Notes under the pieces: generated by a model | What the model was told of the DNA's origin: nothing | Database searches by the model: none | Seen by the model: only the letters and a program-made list of their open reading frames with translations | Assembly: GCF_041361465.1 (NCBI RefSeq) | Contig: NZ_JBGKAC010000001.1 | Coordinates: 1-64,000 of the forward strand | Length of the DNA stretch: 64,000 nt | Reading direction: 5' to 3' | DNA from: Halobaculum sp. MBLA0143 | GTDB lineage: Archaea > Halobacteriota > Halobacteria > Halobacteriales > Haloferacaceae | Shown here: piece after piece, positions 15,735-24,628 of the stretch | How positions within the stretch are numbered: position 1 is the stretch's first letter | Layout: each line of letters opens with the position of its first letter | Made by a program: the position numbers and the translations under genes

Positions 15735-17533
15735 GCGCCGACGACGACGGCGGCGACGGCGGACCGGGGGAACGCGAGGTCGCCTACCGTCTGTTCGCGG
15801 CGGAGTTCGAGGACGCCAGCCTGGAGTACTCCGAGAGCGACGAGGACCGCGCACCCAACTACGTGGTGACGCCCACCGGCGCCCGTGTGAACCGGTTGTT
15901 CGTCGCCGGCGTCCTCACCGAGGTGGAGACGGTCAACGAGAACACCCTCCGTGGTCGTGTCGTCGACCCGACCGGAGCGTTCGTCACCTACGCCGGTCAG
16001 TACCAGCCCGACGAGGTGGCGTTCTTGGACCGGGCGAGTCCGCCGGCGTTCGTCTCTCTCACGGGGAAGGCCCGGACGTTCCAGCCGGACGACAGCGACG
16101 TGGTGTACACCTCCGTCCGACCGGAGCGACTGAGCGAGGTGACGGCCGACACCCGCGACGACTGGGCCGTGGACGCCGCGGAGGCGACGCTCCGACGCGT
16201 CGCCGTCGTCGCCGCCGCTCTGGAGATGGACGAGCGGGGTGACGCGCTCCACGACCGGCTGGTCGCGGCCGGCGTCGACGACAGCCTCGCCACGGGCGTC
16301 CCGTTGGCGTTGGACCACTACGGCACCACGGAGACGTACCTGGAGGGGCTCCGTGCCGTCGCCCGCGAGGCGCTGGCGGTCGTCGCGGACGAACGCCAGG
16401 AGGTGTCGGCGACGACACCCGCTCCGGACGCCGACGACGGAGCGACCCTCGGCCCGCTCCCGGACGAGTTCGGTCTCGGAGACACGGTGACCTCGCTGTC
16501 GACGCCCGAGACGGACGCCGTGACCGAGCCGGGAGACGACGTAGACACGGCGACGGACACGGCGGACGCGACTGAGACGACCGAGGCGACCGACGCGACT
16601 GAGACGACTGAGACGACCGACGCGACTGAAGCGACCGAGGTGACGGACGCGACCGAAGCTACCCCGACGGCAGAGACGACGAACCGGACGGAGACGGCTA
16701 CCGAGTCGTCGTCGGGCGGGACCTCCGACGAACCGGCGACGAGCACGGACGACACGGCCGTCACCGACACTGGTGGATCGACGACGACGGAGCTGGGCGA
16801 CGAGTCGAGTGGGTTCGACGACACCGACGAGCCGACGGCGGAGTCGGACGACGGTCTCGGCAGCCCGACGGAGACGGACGACGAGTTGGGCGGGTTCGAC
16901 GACAGCGGTAGCCCGACGGAGACGGACGACGAGTTGGGCGGGTTCGACGACAGCGGCAGCCCGACGGAGACGGACGACGAGTTGGGCGGGTTCGACGACA
17001 GCGGTGAATCGGAGGCGACAGATCCGGAGGACTTCGACGAGGACGACTTAGACGACGCCCTGACCGACGAGGAACGCGAGGAGGTGCTGTCGGAACACGA
17101 CGTCGGGTTCTCCTCGGGGACGGAGGTGCCGGACCCGGAGGAGTCGGACCTGGACGCGCCGGACCCGGAGGAGATCACCCCGACGGACTCCGCCGACGCA
17201 GACGCCGCGACCGACGACACGGCGTCGACCGACGGCGACGTGGAAGCGTCGACGCCGTCGTCGAGCGCACCGACGGGCGAGTCCGGCCAGCCGGCGTCGG
17301 AGCCGTCTGCGTCGTCGGAGTCGTCGGGCGACCCGGCCGACGTGGACTTAGAGTCGACCGTCGTCGAGATCATGGACGAACTGGACGGCGGTGGCGGCGC
17401 GGACAGAGAGGAGGTGATGGCCGTCGCGGTCGACCGTCACGGAGTCACTCCCGACGCCGCGGAGGAGGCGATCCAAGAGGCACTGATGAGCGGCCAGTGC
17501 TACGAGGCCGGCGACGGGCTCAAGTCGATCTGA
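15731..17533 (+). CDS. rpap1: RPA-associated protein Rpap1
   Basis: A 600-residue protein translated from GTG overlapping the rpa1 stop (GTGA). Residues 1-130 form an OB-fold region: VAYRLFAAEFEDASLEY, then ARVNRLFVAGVLTEVETV and GRVVDPTGAFVTYAG. This partner family works with haloarchaeal RPA, and known rpap mutants in Haloferax are sensitive to DNA damage. A very long Asp/Glu/Thr-rich linker (about 230-535) contains three exact 16-residue repeats. The C-terminal 60 residues (STVVEIMDELDGGGG and on) look like a winged-helix domain. Typical haloarchaeal homologues have a similar layout but variable linkers. Confidence 0.92.
   Translation: MSADDDGGDGGPGEREVAYRLFAAEFEDASLEYSESDEDRAPNYVVTPTGARVNRLFVAGVLTEVETVNENTLRGRVVDPTGAFVTYAGQYQPDEVAFLDRASPPAFVSLTGKARTFQPDDSDVVYTSVRPERLSEVTADTRDDWAVDAAEATLRRVAVVAAALEMDERGDALHDRLVAAGVDDSLATGVPLALDHYGTTETYLEGLRAVAREALAVVADERQEVSATTPAPDADDGATLGPLPDEFGLGDTVTSLSTPETDAVTEPGDDVDTATDTADATETTEATDATETTETTDATEATEVTDATEATPTAETTNRTETATESSSGGTSDEPATSTDDTAVTDTGGSTTTELGDESSGFDDTDEPTAESDDGLGSPTETDDELGGFDDSGSPTETDDELGGFDDSGSPTETDDELGGFDDSGESEATDPEDFDEDDLDDALTDEEREEVLSEHDVGFSSGTEVPDPEESDLDAPDPEEITPTDSADADAATDDTASTDGDVEASTPSSSAPTGESGQPASEPSASSESSGDPADVDLESTVVEIMDELDGGGGADREEVMAVAVDRHGVTPDAAEEAIQEALMSGQCYEAGDGLKSI
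16862..17005 (+). repeat. 48-bp tandem repeat x3 inside rpap1 linker
   Basis: Three near-identical 48-bp units starting at 16862, 16910 and 16958 encode SPTETDDELGGFDDSG each. They extend the acidic linker without shifting the frame and differ only at a synonymous base. Recent slippage or recombination is the likely cause. Confidence 0.9.
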
Positions 17534-18300
17534 TGGCCCGCCGTGGGACACGCGACGCGCCGCTCGTCGAGCCCGTTCCGGACGCGCCGGCGGCGACGGC
17601 GCGACTCGGCACGGAACGGGCACTCGTCGTCGCCGACTACCACGCCGGTATCGAGGTCGGCCTCCGCTACGAGCGCGGGGTGGAGCTGGACAGCGCCGCG
17701 CCGCGCCGGCGCGACCGCCTGATCGAACTCGTCTCCCGGACGGACGCCGACCGGGTCGTCGTGGTGGGCGACCTCGGACACCAGGTGTCCGGGGCGGGCG
17801 ACACGGAACGCGAGGAGGTGACGGCGTTGTTGGACGCGCTCTCGGTGCCGGTGACGCTCGTCGTGGGGAACCACGACCCCGGGCTGGCGGACGCCGTCGA
17901 CGACCTCCAGACCGAGCCGGCCGGAGGGGTCCGGTTCGGTCCTGTCGGGTTCGTCCACGGCCACACCTGGCCGGATCCGGACGTGCTCGCGGCCGACGTG
18001 GTCTGTGTCGGCCACGAACACCCGGCGGTGAAGCTCGCCGACGAGGTGGGCCGTGCCCGGGCAGAACGGGCGTGGCTCCGCGGCCCGCTCGTCCGCGAGC
18101 CGTTCGCGGACGCGGGCGTCGACGACGACTGGAACGCGCCGGAACTGGTCGTCGTGCCTGCGTTCAACGACCGGTCCAGCGGGACGTGGGTGAACGTGGA
18201 CGGGCAGGGGTTCCTCGCGCCGTTCCTCCCCGAGGCGCTGCCGTCGGCACAGGCGTACCTCACCGACGGGACGCGGCTGGGCGACTACCCGTCCGTGTAG
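17533..18300 (+). CDS. rpe: Calcineurin-like phosphoesterase, RPA-operon partner Rpe
   Basis: A 255-residue metallophosphoesterase with VVADYHAGIEVGL (Asp-His), VVGDLGHQ (GD), VVGNHDPGL (GNHD) and late VHGHTWPD and GHEHPAV metal motifs. The order suits the YkuE/MJ0936-like branch associated with ligases and helicases (often called Lhr-associated exonuclease or Rpe). The ATG overlaps the rpap1 stop by one base (TGATG). Operon placement implies a role in RPA-linked DNA repair; the enzyme activity is an inference from motifs. Confidence 0.92.
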   Translation: MARRGTRDAPLVEPVPDAPAATARLGTERALVVADYHAGIEVGLRYERGVELDSAAPRRRDRLIELVSRTDADRVVVVGDLGHQVSGAGDTEREEVTALLDALSVPVTLVVGNHDPGLADAVDDLQTEPAGGVRFGPVGFVHGHTWPDPDVLAADVVCVGHEHPAVKLADEVGRARAERAWLRGPLVREPFADAGVDDDWNAPELVVVPAFNDRSSGTWVNVDGQGFLAPFLPEALPSAQAYLTDGTRLGDYPSV

Positions 18301-18356
18301 CCGCCGTGTCGTGTGGAGGTGTGTCACCTCTTTTCACCCGAACGACCACCGAAGTC

Positions 18357-18364
18357 TTTATATA
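18357..18364 (+). promoter_or_regulatory. Strong TATA box (TTTATATA) with long leader
   Basis: TTTATATA is one of the best box A matches in the window. Transcription would start near 18388, leaving a leader of about 128 nt before the coiled-coil gene, unusual for a group with mostly leaderless mRNAs. Confidence 0.65.
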
Positions 18365-18515
18365 CGATACCGCAGTAGGTAGGAGTACCAGAGCGCCTTC
18401 GGGCGTGGTGTACCGTGCGCGGAACGAAACAGCGTTCTCGACCCAGTACGACCGGACGCGACTCTTCCGTAGCAACTGCCACGCCCGGAGCGGTGATGGT
18501 GTCGAGGTACTAACT

Positions 18516-19439
18516 ATGGCAACGGAATCGGAAGTACTCGAGAGTCACGATCTCGACCCGATGGACGAATCGCGGAACGTACAGCTCGAAGACGACAAGC
18601 TGGAGAACGGCTCCAAGGGCGAACTCATCAAGCTCGCCGGTCAGCTTCGAGATCGACGAAACGAACTCAACCAGATGGCCTCCGAGCGCGCCTCCACACG
18701 CGACGACCTGAACGCCGAGACACGCGAGAAGGTCGACGAGGCGCAGGAGCACCGAGAGCAGCGCGACGAGCTCAACGAGCAGGTGCAGGAGCACAAGGAG
18801 AACCGCAACGAGCTCAACGCCGAGGCCAACGAGCTGTTCGACCAGGTCGAGGACATGAAACAGGACCTCGAACTGGACGACGGCAAGTCGATCGAGGAGC
18901 TGGAAGAGGAGATCGAGGAGCTGGAGTTCAAACAACAGACGGAGGTACTCGACGCCGAAGACGAGCGCGAACTGATCGAGAAGATCGAGAACAAGCGCGA
19001 ACAGCTCCAGGAACGCGAGGAGAAGGTGGAGCAGAGCGACGAGCTGGAGGACCTGATCGAGGAGGCAGAGGAGGTCCGCAGCGAGGCGTCCCAGCACCAC
19101 CAGAAGGTGACGGAGCTGGCCGACGAGGCCCAGGAGCACCACAACGAGATGATCGAGGCCTACCGCGAGGCGGACGAGATCCGCGACGAGGCCGACATCG
19201 TCCACGAGAAGTTCGTGGAGGCCCAGGAGGCCGCCGACCAGCACCACGAGGACTTCGTCCGCGTCCAGAAGCGCCTGCGCGAACTGGACAAGAAGGAGGA
19301 AGAAGAGAAGAAGGAGGAACGCGAGAAGAAGGCCGAAGAGGAGCGCGAGGAGGCCGAGGAGATCTACCAGAAGTTCAAGGACGGCGAGACCCTCGACACC
19401 GAGGACCTGATGAAGCTCCAGAAGACGGGGCTGCTGTAG
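18516..19439 (+). CDS. Long coiled-coil protein (haloarchaeal conserved)
   Basis: A 307-residue protein that is almost entirely predicted coiled coil (residues about 35-290), rich in Glu, Gln, Arg and Lys with heptads such as ELIKLAGQLRDRRNELNQMA. It matches a conserved archaeal coiled-coil family sometimes mislabelled as phosphoserine phosphatase. No enzymatic motif is present; a cytoplasmic scaffolding role is plausible but unproven. The ATG at 18516 is chosen because the conserved family N-terminus begins there; the frame stays open upstream into the rpe gene. A strong TATA box lies about 155 bases upstream. Confidence 0.82.
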   Translation: MATESEVLESHDLDPMDESRNVQLEDDKLENGSKGELIKLAGQLRDRRNELNQMASERASTRDDLNAETREKVDEAQEHREQRDELNEQVQEHKENRNELNAEANELFDQVEDMKQDLELDDGKSIEELEEEIEELEFKQQTEVLDAEDERELIEKIENKREQLQEREEKVEQSDELEDLIEEAEEVRSEASQHHQKVTELADEAQEHHNEMIEAYREADEIRDEADIVHEKFVEAQEAADQHHEDFVRVQKRLRELDKKEEEEKKEEREKKAEEEREEAEEIYQKFKDGETLDTEDLMKLQKTGLL

Positions 19440-19577
19440 TCGCCGCCACCTCCCCGGCGTGACGCCGGGACTTCTCTCGTGAGACGGTCGCGGAGTGGCG
19501 ACACTGGCGCCAGGTCGACAGTGAGACGACGCAGACGGGGACAGTACTGATCACCGTCGGCTGTCAACACTGTCAAC

Positions 19578-19848
19578 GTGTCACAACAGATCCGTCTCGA
19601 AGAGGAACAACAGCAGTTAGAGGCTATCCTCAACTCGTACCCACTGGTCGAGATGACACCGACCATCGCGCGGCGTGGGTCGGATACTCGGGGAGCGGAT
19701 GGCGGAGACACCGCCCGGAGACGGTCCTGGCATCGGTAAAGGGGACGCAGCAATCGCAGCGACCGCGCTGGAGCGTGACGAGCCCGTTCTCACCGCAGAC
19801 GAACAGTTCGAGGCGGTTCCAGGTCTCGTCGTCGAGACGTATCGGTAA
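19578..19848 (+). pseudogene. Truncated, frameshifted VapC (PIN-domain) toxin
   Basis: Reading from GTG 19578 gives QQIRLEEEQQQLEAILNSYPLVEMTP, similar to the middle of VapC PIN domains, then an early stop. Shifting frame near 19720 yields PGDGPGIGKGDAAIAATALE and on to DEPVLTADEQFEAVPGLVVETYR, the standard PIN C-terminus with its conserved GDAxIAATA motif, ending at TAA 19846-19848. The N-terminal DTSxLI segment is missing. So this is a remnant of a toxin gene with at least one frameshift and a 5' deletion. No antitoxin gene remains next to it. Confidence 0.75.
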
Positions 19849-19870
19849 GAGGAAGACGCGACTCCCGCCG

Positions 19871-21217
19871 TCAGGCCAGCGACTCGCCGTCGAACGCGCC
19901 GCCCTCGTAGTCGACCTCCATCAGGTCGAGAATCGTCGGCGCGATGTCGTACAGGTCCGTCCCCTCGGGCACGGACACGTCCGGGTCGTCGACGAGCAGC
20001 GTCGCGTTCTCGAAGCTGTGCATCCCGTTGCGGGGGCCGTGGTAGAACACCCCGTCGTCGTGGGGCTTGAACTTCGCCTTCAGGTCGAACCCCTCGTTGG
20101 GGATGACGACCAGGTCCGGGGCGATGTCGTCGTGGGCGCCGTCGAACACGTCGTCGCCGACGACGACGCGCTTGGCCACCGGCTCACCGTCGGGACCGGT
20201 CATCGACTCTAGGTCGGACTTCAGTTCCGCCCGGGTGGCCTCGAACTCCGACTCCGGAACGGACCCGCGGGGCTCGCGGCCCTCCAAGTTGACGTAGAAT
20301 CGACCGGGGATCAGCGAGTATGCCCGGCTGTCGTCGGCGATGTCCGCCAGTTCCTCGTGGTCGTCCTCGAAGGAGAGCCACCCTTCGTTCGCCAGCCACC
20401 GGTTGCAGTCCACCTCGTACTCCTCGGTCATGAAGCCGTGGTCGGAGGCGACGACGAGCGTCACGTCCTCGGGCAGGGCGTCTCGGATCTGGCCGAGGTA
20501 GTCGTCCACCTTCCGGTAGAACTCCAGGAACTCCTCGGCGTTCTCGCCGTCTTCGGCGTAGTCTTCGAACAGGAAGTGGTTGACCCGGTCGGTGGTCATG
20601 AACACGCCGAAGAAGAGGTCCCAGTCGTCTTCTGCGATGTAGTTCTCGAACGCGTCGAACCGCCGGTCGAGCGTCTCGTGGGCGTTCTCCATGAACTCCG
20701 ACTTGTCGTCCTGGTGACCGAGCTTGGCGTTGGCGTCGATTCGGTAGCCCATCCCGTCGAGGTAGTTGGCGAGCTCGTCCGGGTACGCCGCCTTCTCGAT
20801 GGACGGGGAGAGGAAGCCGGAGACCATCCGTTGGACGTTGCGCTGTGGGGGGAACGTGACGGGAACGTTGAACACGGTGGCGTCACGGCCGTCCTCGGCG
20901 ACCCGGTCCCACAGCCGGGTGGCCTGCACGTCGCGCCCCATCGGGACGTACGTGTCGTACGAGCCGGTCTCGCGGTCCTGGAAGCCGTAGACGCCGGTCT
21001 CGCCGGGGTTGACGCCCGTCGTGAGTGCCGGCCAGCAGGCCGACGACTCCGGCGGGACGATGCTGTCGATGGCGCCGCCGTCGCCGTTCTCGACGATCTC
21101 CGTGACGTTCGGGAACTCCTCGGGGTTGTCTGCGAGCAGACTGAACGGAACGCCGTCGATACCGACGAAAGCGACGCGCGGGTCGTCGTCGCCTCTGATC
21201 CGGTCGAACAGACCCAT
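19871..21217 (-). CDS. Alkaline phosphatase superfamily phosphodiesterase
   Basis: A 448-residue type I phosphodiesterase/nucleotide pyrophosphatase-like enzyme. Metal motifs appear in order: VAFVGIDGVPF (Asp), SSACWPALTTGVNPGETG (nucleophile Thr/Ser region), MTTDRVNHFLFED, ASDHGFMTEEYEVD and HSFENATLLV. It probably hydrolyses phosphodiester or phosphomonoester bonds in the cytoplasm; there is no signal peptide. Similar haloarchaeal proteins often occur near surface-polysaccharide genes, though not here. The ATG at 21217 follows a GCTTTAG box about 27 bases upstream, indicating a leaderless mRNA. Confidence 0.85.
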   Translation of the reverse strand: MGLFDRIRGDDDPRVAFVGIDGVPFSLLADNPEEFPNVTEIVENGDGGAIDSIVPPESSACWPALTTGVNPGETGVYGFQDRETGSYDTYVPMGRDVQATRLWDRVAEDGRDATVFNVPVTFPPQRNVQRMVSGFLSPSIEKAAYPDELANYLDGMGYRIDANAKLGHQDDKSEFMENAHETLDRRFDAFENYIAEDDWDLFFGVFMTTDRVNHFLFEDYAEDGENAEEFLEFYRKVDDYLGQIRDALPEDVTLVVASDHGFMTEEYEVDCNRWLANEGWLSFEDDHEELADIADDSRAYSLIPGRFYVNLEGREPRGSVPESEFEATRAELKSDLESMTGPDGEPVAKRVVVGDDVFDGAHDDIAPDLVVIPNEGFDLKAKFKPHDDGVFYHGPRNGMHSFENATLLVDDPDVSVPEGTDLYDIAPTILDLMEVDYEGGAFDGESLA

Positions 21218-21505
21218 ACACCCCCTTCTCCCGGTCGGACTAAAGCCCTTTACAACTGTCTCCACTCGCCTCTACGTCTCACGTCCGCGAGCGACGGCTC
21301 CGTCCGACGTGTGACCGGACCCACAGATTCGGCGGTGGTGGGGCGGCGGCGGTGCGGTGGCAGTGCGGTTCGGCACTAGCACACTGAACTGCGGACCGAG
21401 GGCCGGCGGCCCGAACGGAGCGGCCGCTCCGATCGAGCTCTCTTCGTTGGCTGGGGGCGCACAGTCCGCTCGGCCGAGGAGTGAGAACGGTCGTAGCGTC
21501 GGTCC

Positions 21506-23464
21506 CTAGTCGTCGTCGCCGGCCTCCGCACTCGTCCGGGAGGCGCGTTTGCTCGCGCGTTCGACGAACTCCTCGGGCAGTTCGTCGATCTCTCCGGCCT
21601 GGACGCCCCAGAGGTGAGCGTACAGGCCGTCGTGTGTCAACAGTTCGTCGTGGGTGCCCCGCTCGACGATCTTCCCGTCCTCCAAGACGACGATCTGGTC
21701 GGCGTCCTTGATCGTGGACAGCCGGTGGGCGATGGCGAACGTCGTGCGGTCGGCGGTGAGCTCGTCCAGCGAGCGCTGGATCAGCATCTCCGTCTCCGTG
21801 TCCACGTCGGAGGTGGCCTCGTCTAAGACGAGGATCTCAGGGTCCTTCAGGACGGCCCGAGCGATGGAGAGGCGTTGCCGTTGGCCGCCGGACAGCTTCA
21901 CGCCGCGTTCACCGATCTCCGTGTCGTACCCGTCCGGAAGGTTGGTGATGAAGTCGTGTGCCTCGGCGGCCTTCGCGGCCTCGACCACGTCCTCGTGGTC
22001 GGCGTCGAAGGTGCCGTACTCGATGTTCTCCTCGACGGTGCCGTAGAACATGAAGCTCTCCTGGGAGACGTACCCCAGCGACTGACGGAGACTCGGGATC
22101 GTCACGTTCCGGAGGTCCTCACCGTCGATCCGGATCCCTCCCTCGTCGACGTCGTACATCCGGAGCAACAGCTTGAGCACGGTCGACTTCCCGGCGCCGG
22201 TGGGACCGACGAGCGCGACCGTCTCGCCGCCGTCGACGTCGAAGCTCACGTCCTCGACGATCACCTCCTCGTCGTCGTAGCCGAACGTCACGTCGTCGTA
22301 CTCGATCCGGCCGTCAGTCACCGACAGCGGCTGGGCGTCCGGGTCCTCGACGATCCGGGAGGGCTCGTCCATGAGGCCGAAGATCCGCGCCGACGACGCC
22401 CGAGCGCGCTGGTACATGTTGATGATCTGGCCGAACTGCGCCATCGGCCAGATGAACCGTTGGGTGAACAGGATGAACGTCGTGAACTCGCCGACACGCA
22501 GCGACCCGGTGAAGGGGCCGGGGGCGCCCTGGAACACCCAGAAGCCGCCGACGCCGAAGGTGGCGACGAAGCCGACGCCTGCGATGACTCGGAGGGCGGG
22601 GAAGAACTTGATCCGCGTCGAGATGGCGTCCCAGTTGGCGTCGAAGTACTCCATCGACACGTCGTCCACGCGGTCGGACTCGAACCGCTCCGTGTTGGAG
22701 GTCTTGATGACCTGGACGCCGCCGAGGTTGTTCTCCAACCGGGAGTTGAGCTGGCCGACCGACGACCGCACGTCGGCGTACTTCGGTTGGATCGTCGAGA
22801 TGAACTTCCAGGTGAACAGGGCGATGACCGGCACCGGCAACAACGCGACCAAGGCGAGCTGTGCGTTCAGCGAGAACATGATCGCCGCGATGGCGATCAC
22901 CATCACCGACAGCCGGAAGAAGGCGTTCATCCCGTCGTTGAGGAACCGCTCCAAGCGGTTCACGTCGTTCGACAGGATCGACATCATCTCGCCGGTCTGT
23001 TTGTCGGCGAAGAAGTCCATGTTCAGCCGCTGCATCTTGTCGTAGGTGTCCGTCCGGATGGAGTGTTGGATGTTCTGCGCGAAGGAGTTCCACCCCCAGT
23101 TGCGCGACCAGTGGAACCCGGCGCCACCGAAGAAGCCGACGCCGATCAGGCCGATGGACAGCCAGAACTGTCCGGCTCTGGCCTCGGGTATCACGCTCGT
23201 CAGCGCCGCCTCCGGCAGGAACCACAGCAGCTCGCCGACCGCCTGGGCGTAGCTCACTTCCTCTACGATCACTGCGTCGATGGCGATTCCGAGGATCAAC
23301 GGCGGGAGGAGGTCCAGGATCCGGGCGATCACGCTCGCGGCGAGCCCGACCAGGAACTGTGGCGTGTTCTCGGTGCCGTACTCCGTGAACAACCGCCACA
23401 TAGGGTTGTCCGTCTTCTCGCGGACGTCCTCGAACGGATCGTCCTCTTCTGCGGGGTGACTCAT
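21506..23464 (-). CDS. ABC exporter, fused permease and ATPase
   Basis: A 652-residue half-transporter of the multidrug/lipid type. The N-terminal six-helix domain spans about residues 30-345 (for example FLVGLAASVIARILDLLPPL). The nucleotide-binding domain has Walker A VGPTGAGKST, a Q-loop in LGYVSQESFMFYG, signature VKLSGGQRQRLS, Walker B ILVLDEATSDVD and switch IAHRLSTI. It works as a homodimer or with a partner not encoded here. Substrate is unknown. The start is ATG 23464 (MSHPAEEDDPFED); the longer open frame is less likely. Confidence 0.93.
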   Translation of the reverse strand: MSHPAEEDDPFEDVREKTDNPMWRLFTEYGTENTPQFLVGLAASVIARILDLLPPLILGIAIDAVIVEEVSYAQAVGELLWFLPEAALTSVIPEARAGQFWLSIGLIGVGFFGGAGFHWSRNWGWNSFAQNIQHSIRTDTYDKMQRLNMDFFADKQTGEMMSILSNDVNRLERFLNDGMNAFFRLSVMVIAIAAIMFSLNAQLALVALLPVPVIALFTWKFISTIQPKYADVRSSVGQLNSRLENNLGGVQVIKTSNTERFESDRVDDVSMEYFDANWDAISTRIKFFPALRVIAGVGFVATFGVGGFWVFQGAPGPFTGSLRVGEFTTFILFTQRFIWPMAQFGQIINMYQRARASSARIFGLMDEPSRIVEDPDAQPLSVTDGRIEYDDVTFGYDDEEVIVEDVSFDVDGGETVALVGPTGAGKSTVLKLLLRMYDVDEGGIRIDGEDLRNVTIPSLRQSLGYVSQESFMFYGTVEENIEYGTFDADHEDVVEAAKAAEAHDFITNLPDGYDTEIGERGVKLSGGQRQRLSIARAVLKDPEILVLDEATSDVDTETEMLIQRSLDELTADRTTFAIAHRLSTIKDADQIVVLEDGKIVERGTHDELLTHDGLYAHLWGVQAGEIDELPEEFVERASKRASRTSAEAGDDD

Positions 23465-23564
23465 TCGGGTGTGGGCAAGACGTGTTCCACCGTCTAAACG
23501 GTTCGCTTCGTCTCGAAATAGGCGGGTTCTCGGGGATACCACCGGCCGAGTGGCGTGCGCGCGA

Positions 23565-24506
23565 TCACGTCACCTCGTTGCGGAGCGGCTCGCCACGGGC
23601 GAGTCGGTCGACGTTGTCGGCCAGAATCTCTGCCGTCCGCTCGTAGTAGTCGGGTGTGTGACCGGCGTTGTGTGGAGTGATTCGCACGTCGTCGAACGAC
23701 CACAACGGGTGGTCCGGCGGCAACGGCTCCGGCTCCGTCACGTCGAGGAACGCGCCGTCGATCCGCCCCCGTCGGACGGCACGGACGAGCGCGTCCGTGT
23801 CGACGACGGCGCCGCGTGCGACGTTGACGAGACTCGCGTGCGGCGGGAGCGTCTGGAACGCGTCCCCGTCGATCAGTTCCTCCGTCTCGTCCGTGAGCGG
23901 GCAGGCCAACACGAGGTGGTCGGCGCCCGCGAGCGCCTCGTGGATCTCGTCGAAGCCGTAGACGGCCTCGACCGGCCCACCCTTCGAGGGGGTGTGGCGA
24001 ACCCCGACCCGTTCGACGCCGAACGGCGCGAGTCGTTCGGCGACGGCCGTTCCGATAGCACCGAGGCCGACGACACAGACCGTGCTGTCGTGGAGCTCGC
24101 GGCAGGAGTAGCTGACCCACTCCCGACGGTCCTGTTGGCGTGTGGCTCGCCGGAAGTCACGCGCCAGCGACACGAGCGCACCGACGACGTACTCCGAGAC
24201 GTTCGGGGCGTGGACGCCGCTGGCGTTCGTCACCGCGACGCCGGCCTCCCGGAACGGGTCCAGGTCCAGGTGGCTCGTCCCGGCGTACACACACGCGAGC
24301 AGTTCCAGGTCCGTCGCCGACTCCAGGTGAGCCGCCGTCCGGCGGCCGGGTCCGCTCACGACCTCGGCGCGGGCCAGCGCCGTCGCCTCCGCGGCCGGCG
24401 TGTCCGCGAGTGTCACCTCGTGGTCCGGCAGTCGGCGACGCAGCGCGTCGGCGTACTCGCTCGCGGGAATCCCGTGGATCGACTGGCGCGTGACGACGAT
24501 CTCCAT
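23565..24506 (-). CDS. D-2-hydroxyacid dehydrogenase (second paralogue)
   Basis: A 313-residue NAD(P)-dependent dehydrogenase of the GhrA/GhrB-like group. The catalytic and cofactor motifs are VVGLGAIGTAVAERL (Rossmann glycines), NVARGAVVDTDAL (Arg), LDVTEPEPLPPDHPLW (Glu) and ITPHNAGHTPDYY (His). It is only distantly similar to the dehydrogenase at 12020. It may reduce glyoxylate or hydroxypyruvate, but the substrate is unproved. The start at ATG 24506 precedes the first strand (EIVVTRQ). Confidence 0.88.
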   Translation of the reverse strand: MEIVVTRQSIHGIPASEYADALRRRLPDHEVTLADTPAAEATALARAEVVSGPGRRTAAHLESATDLELLACVYAGTSHLDLDPFREAGVAVTNASGVHAPNVSEYVVGALVSLARDFRRATRQQDRREWVSYSCRELHDSTVCVVGLGAIGTAVAERLAPFGVERVGVRHTPSKGGPVEAVYGFDEIHEALAGADHLVLACPLTDETEELIDGDAFQTLPPHASLVNVARGAVVDTDALVRAVRRGRIDGAFLDVTEPEPLPPDHPLWSFDDVRITPHNAGHTPDYYERTAEILADNVDRLARGEPLRNEVT

Positions 24507-24628
24507 GCGCCCGGCTTCGGCAGGGGGTCACTCGAAGCTGCCGCCCTCGGTCCGCGTTGCCGCTCCGCACACCGGCACCTTCGGCCGGCTCCGCCCGGCT
24601 TTACCGCGTCCCGCCGCTACCGACGGCA

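Noticed and set aside
22314-23497. Long plus- and minus-strand frames over the ABC exporter
   Set aside because: Mirror frames of a well-supported transporter gene with no recognisable domains.
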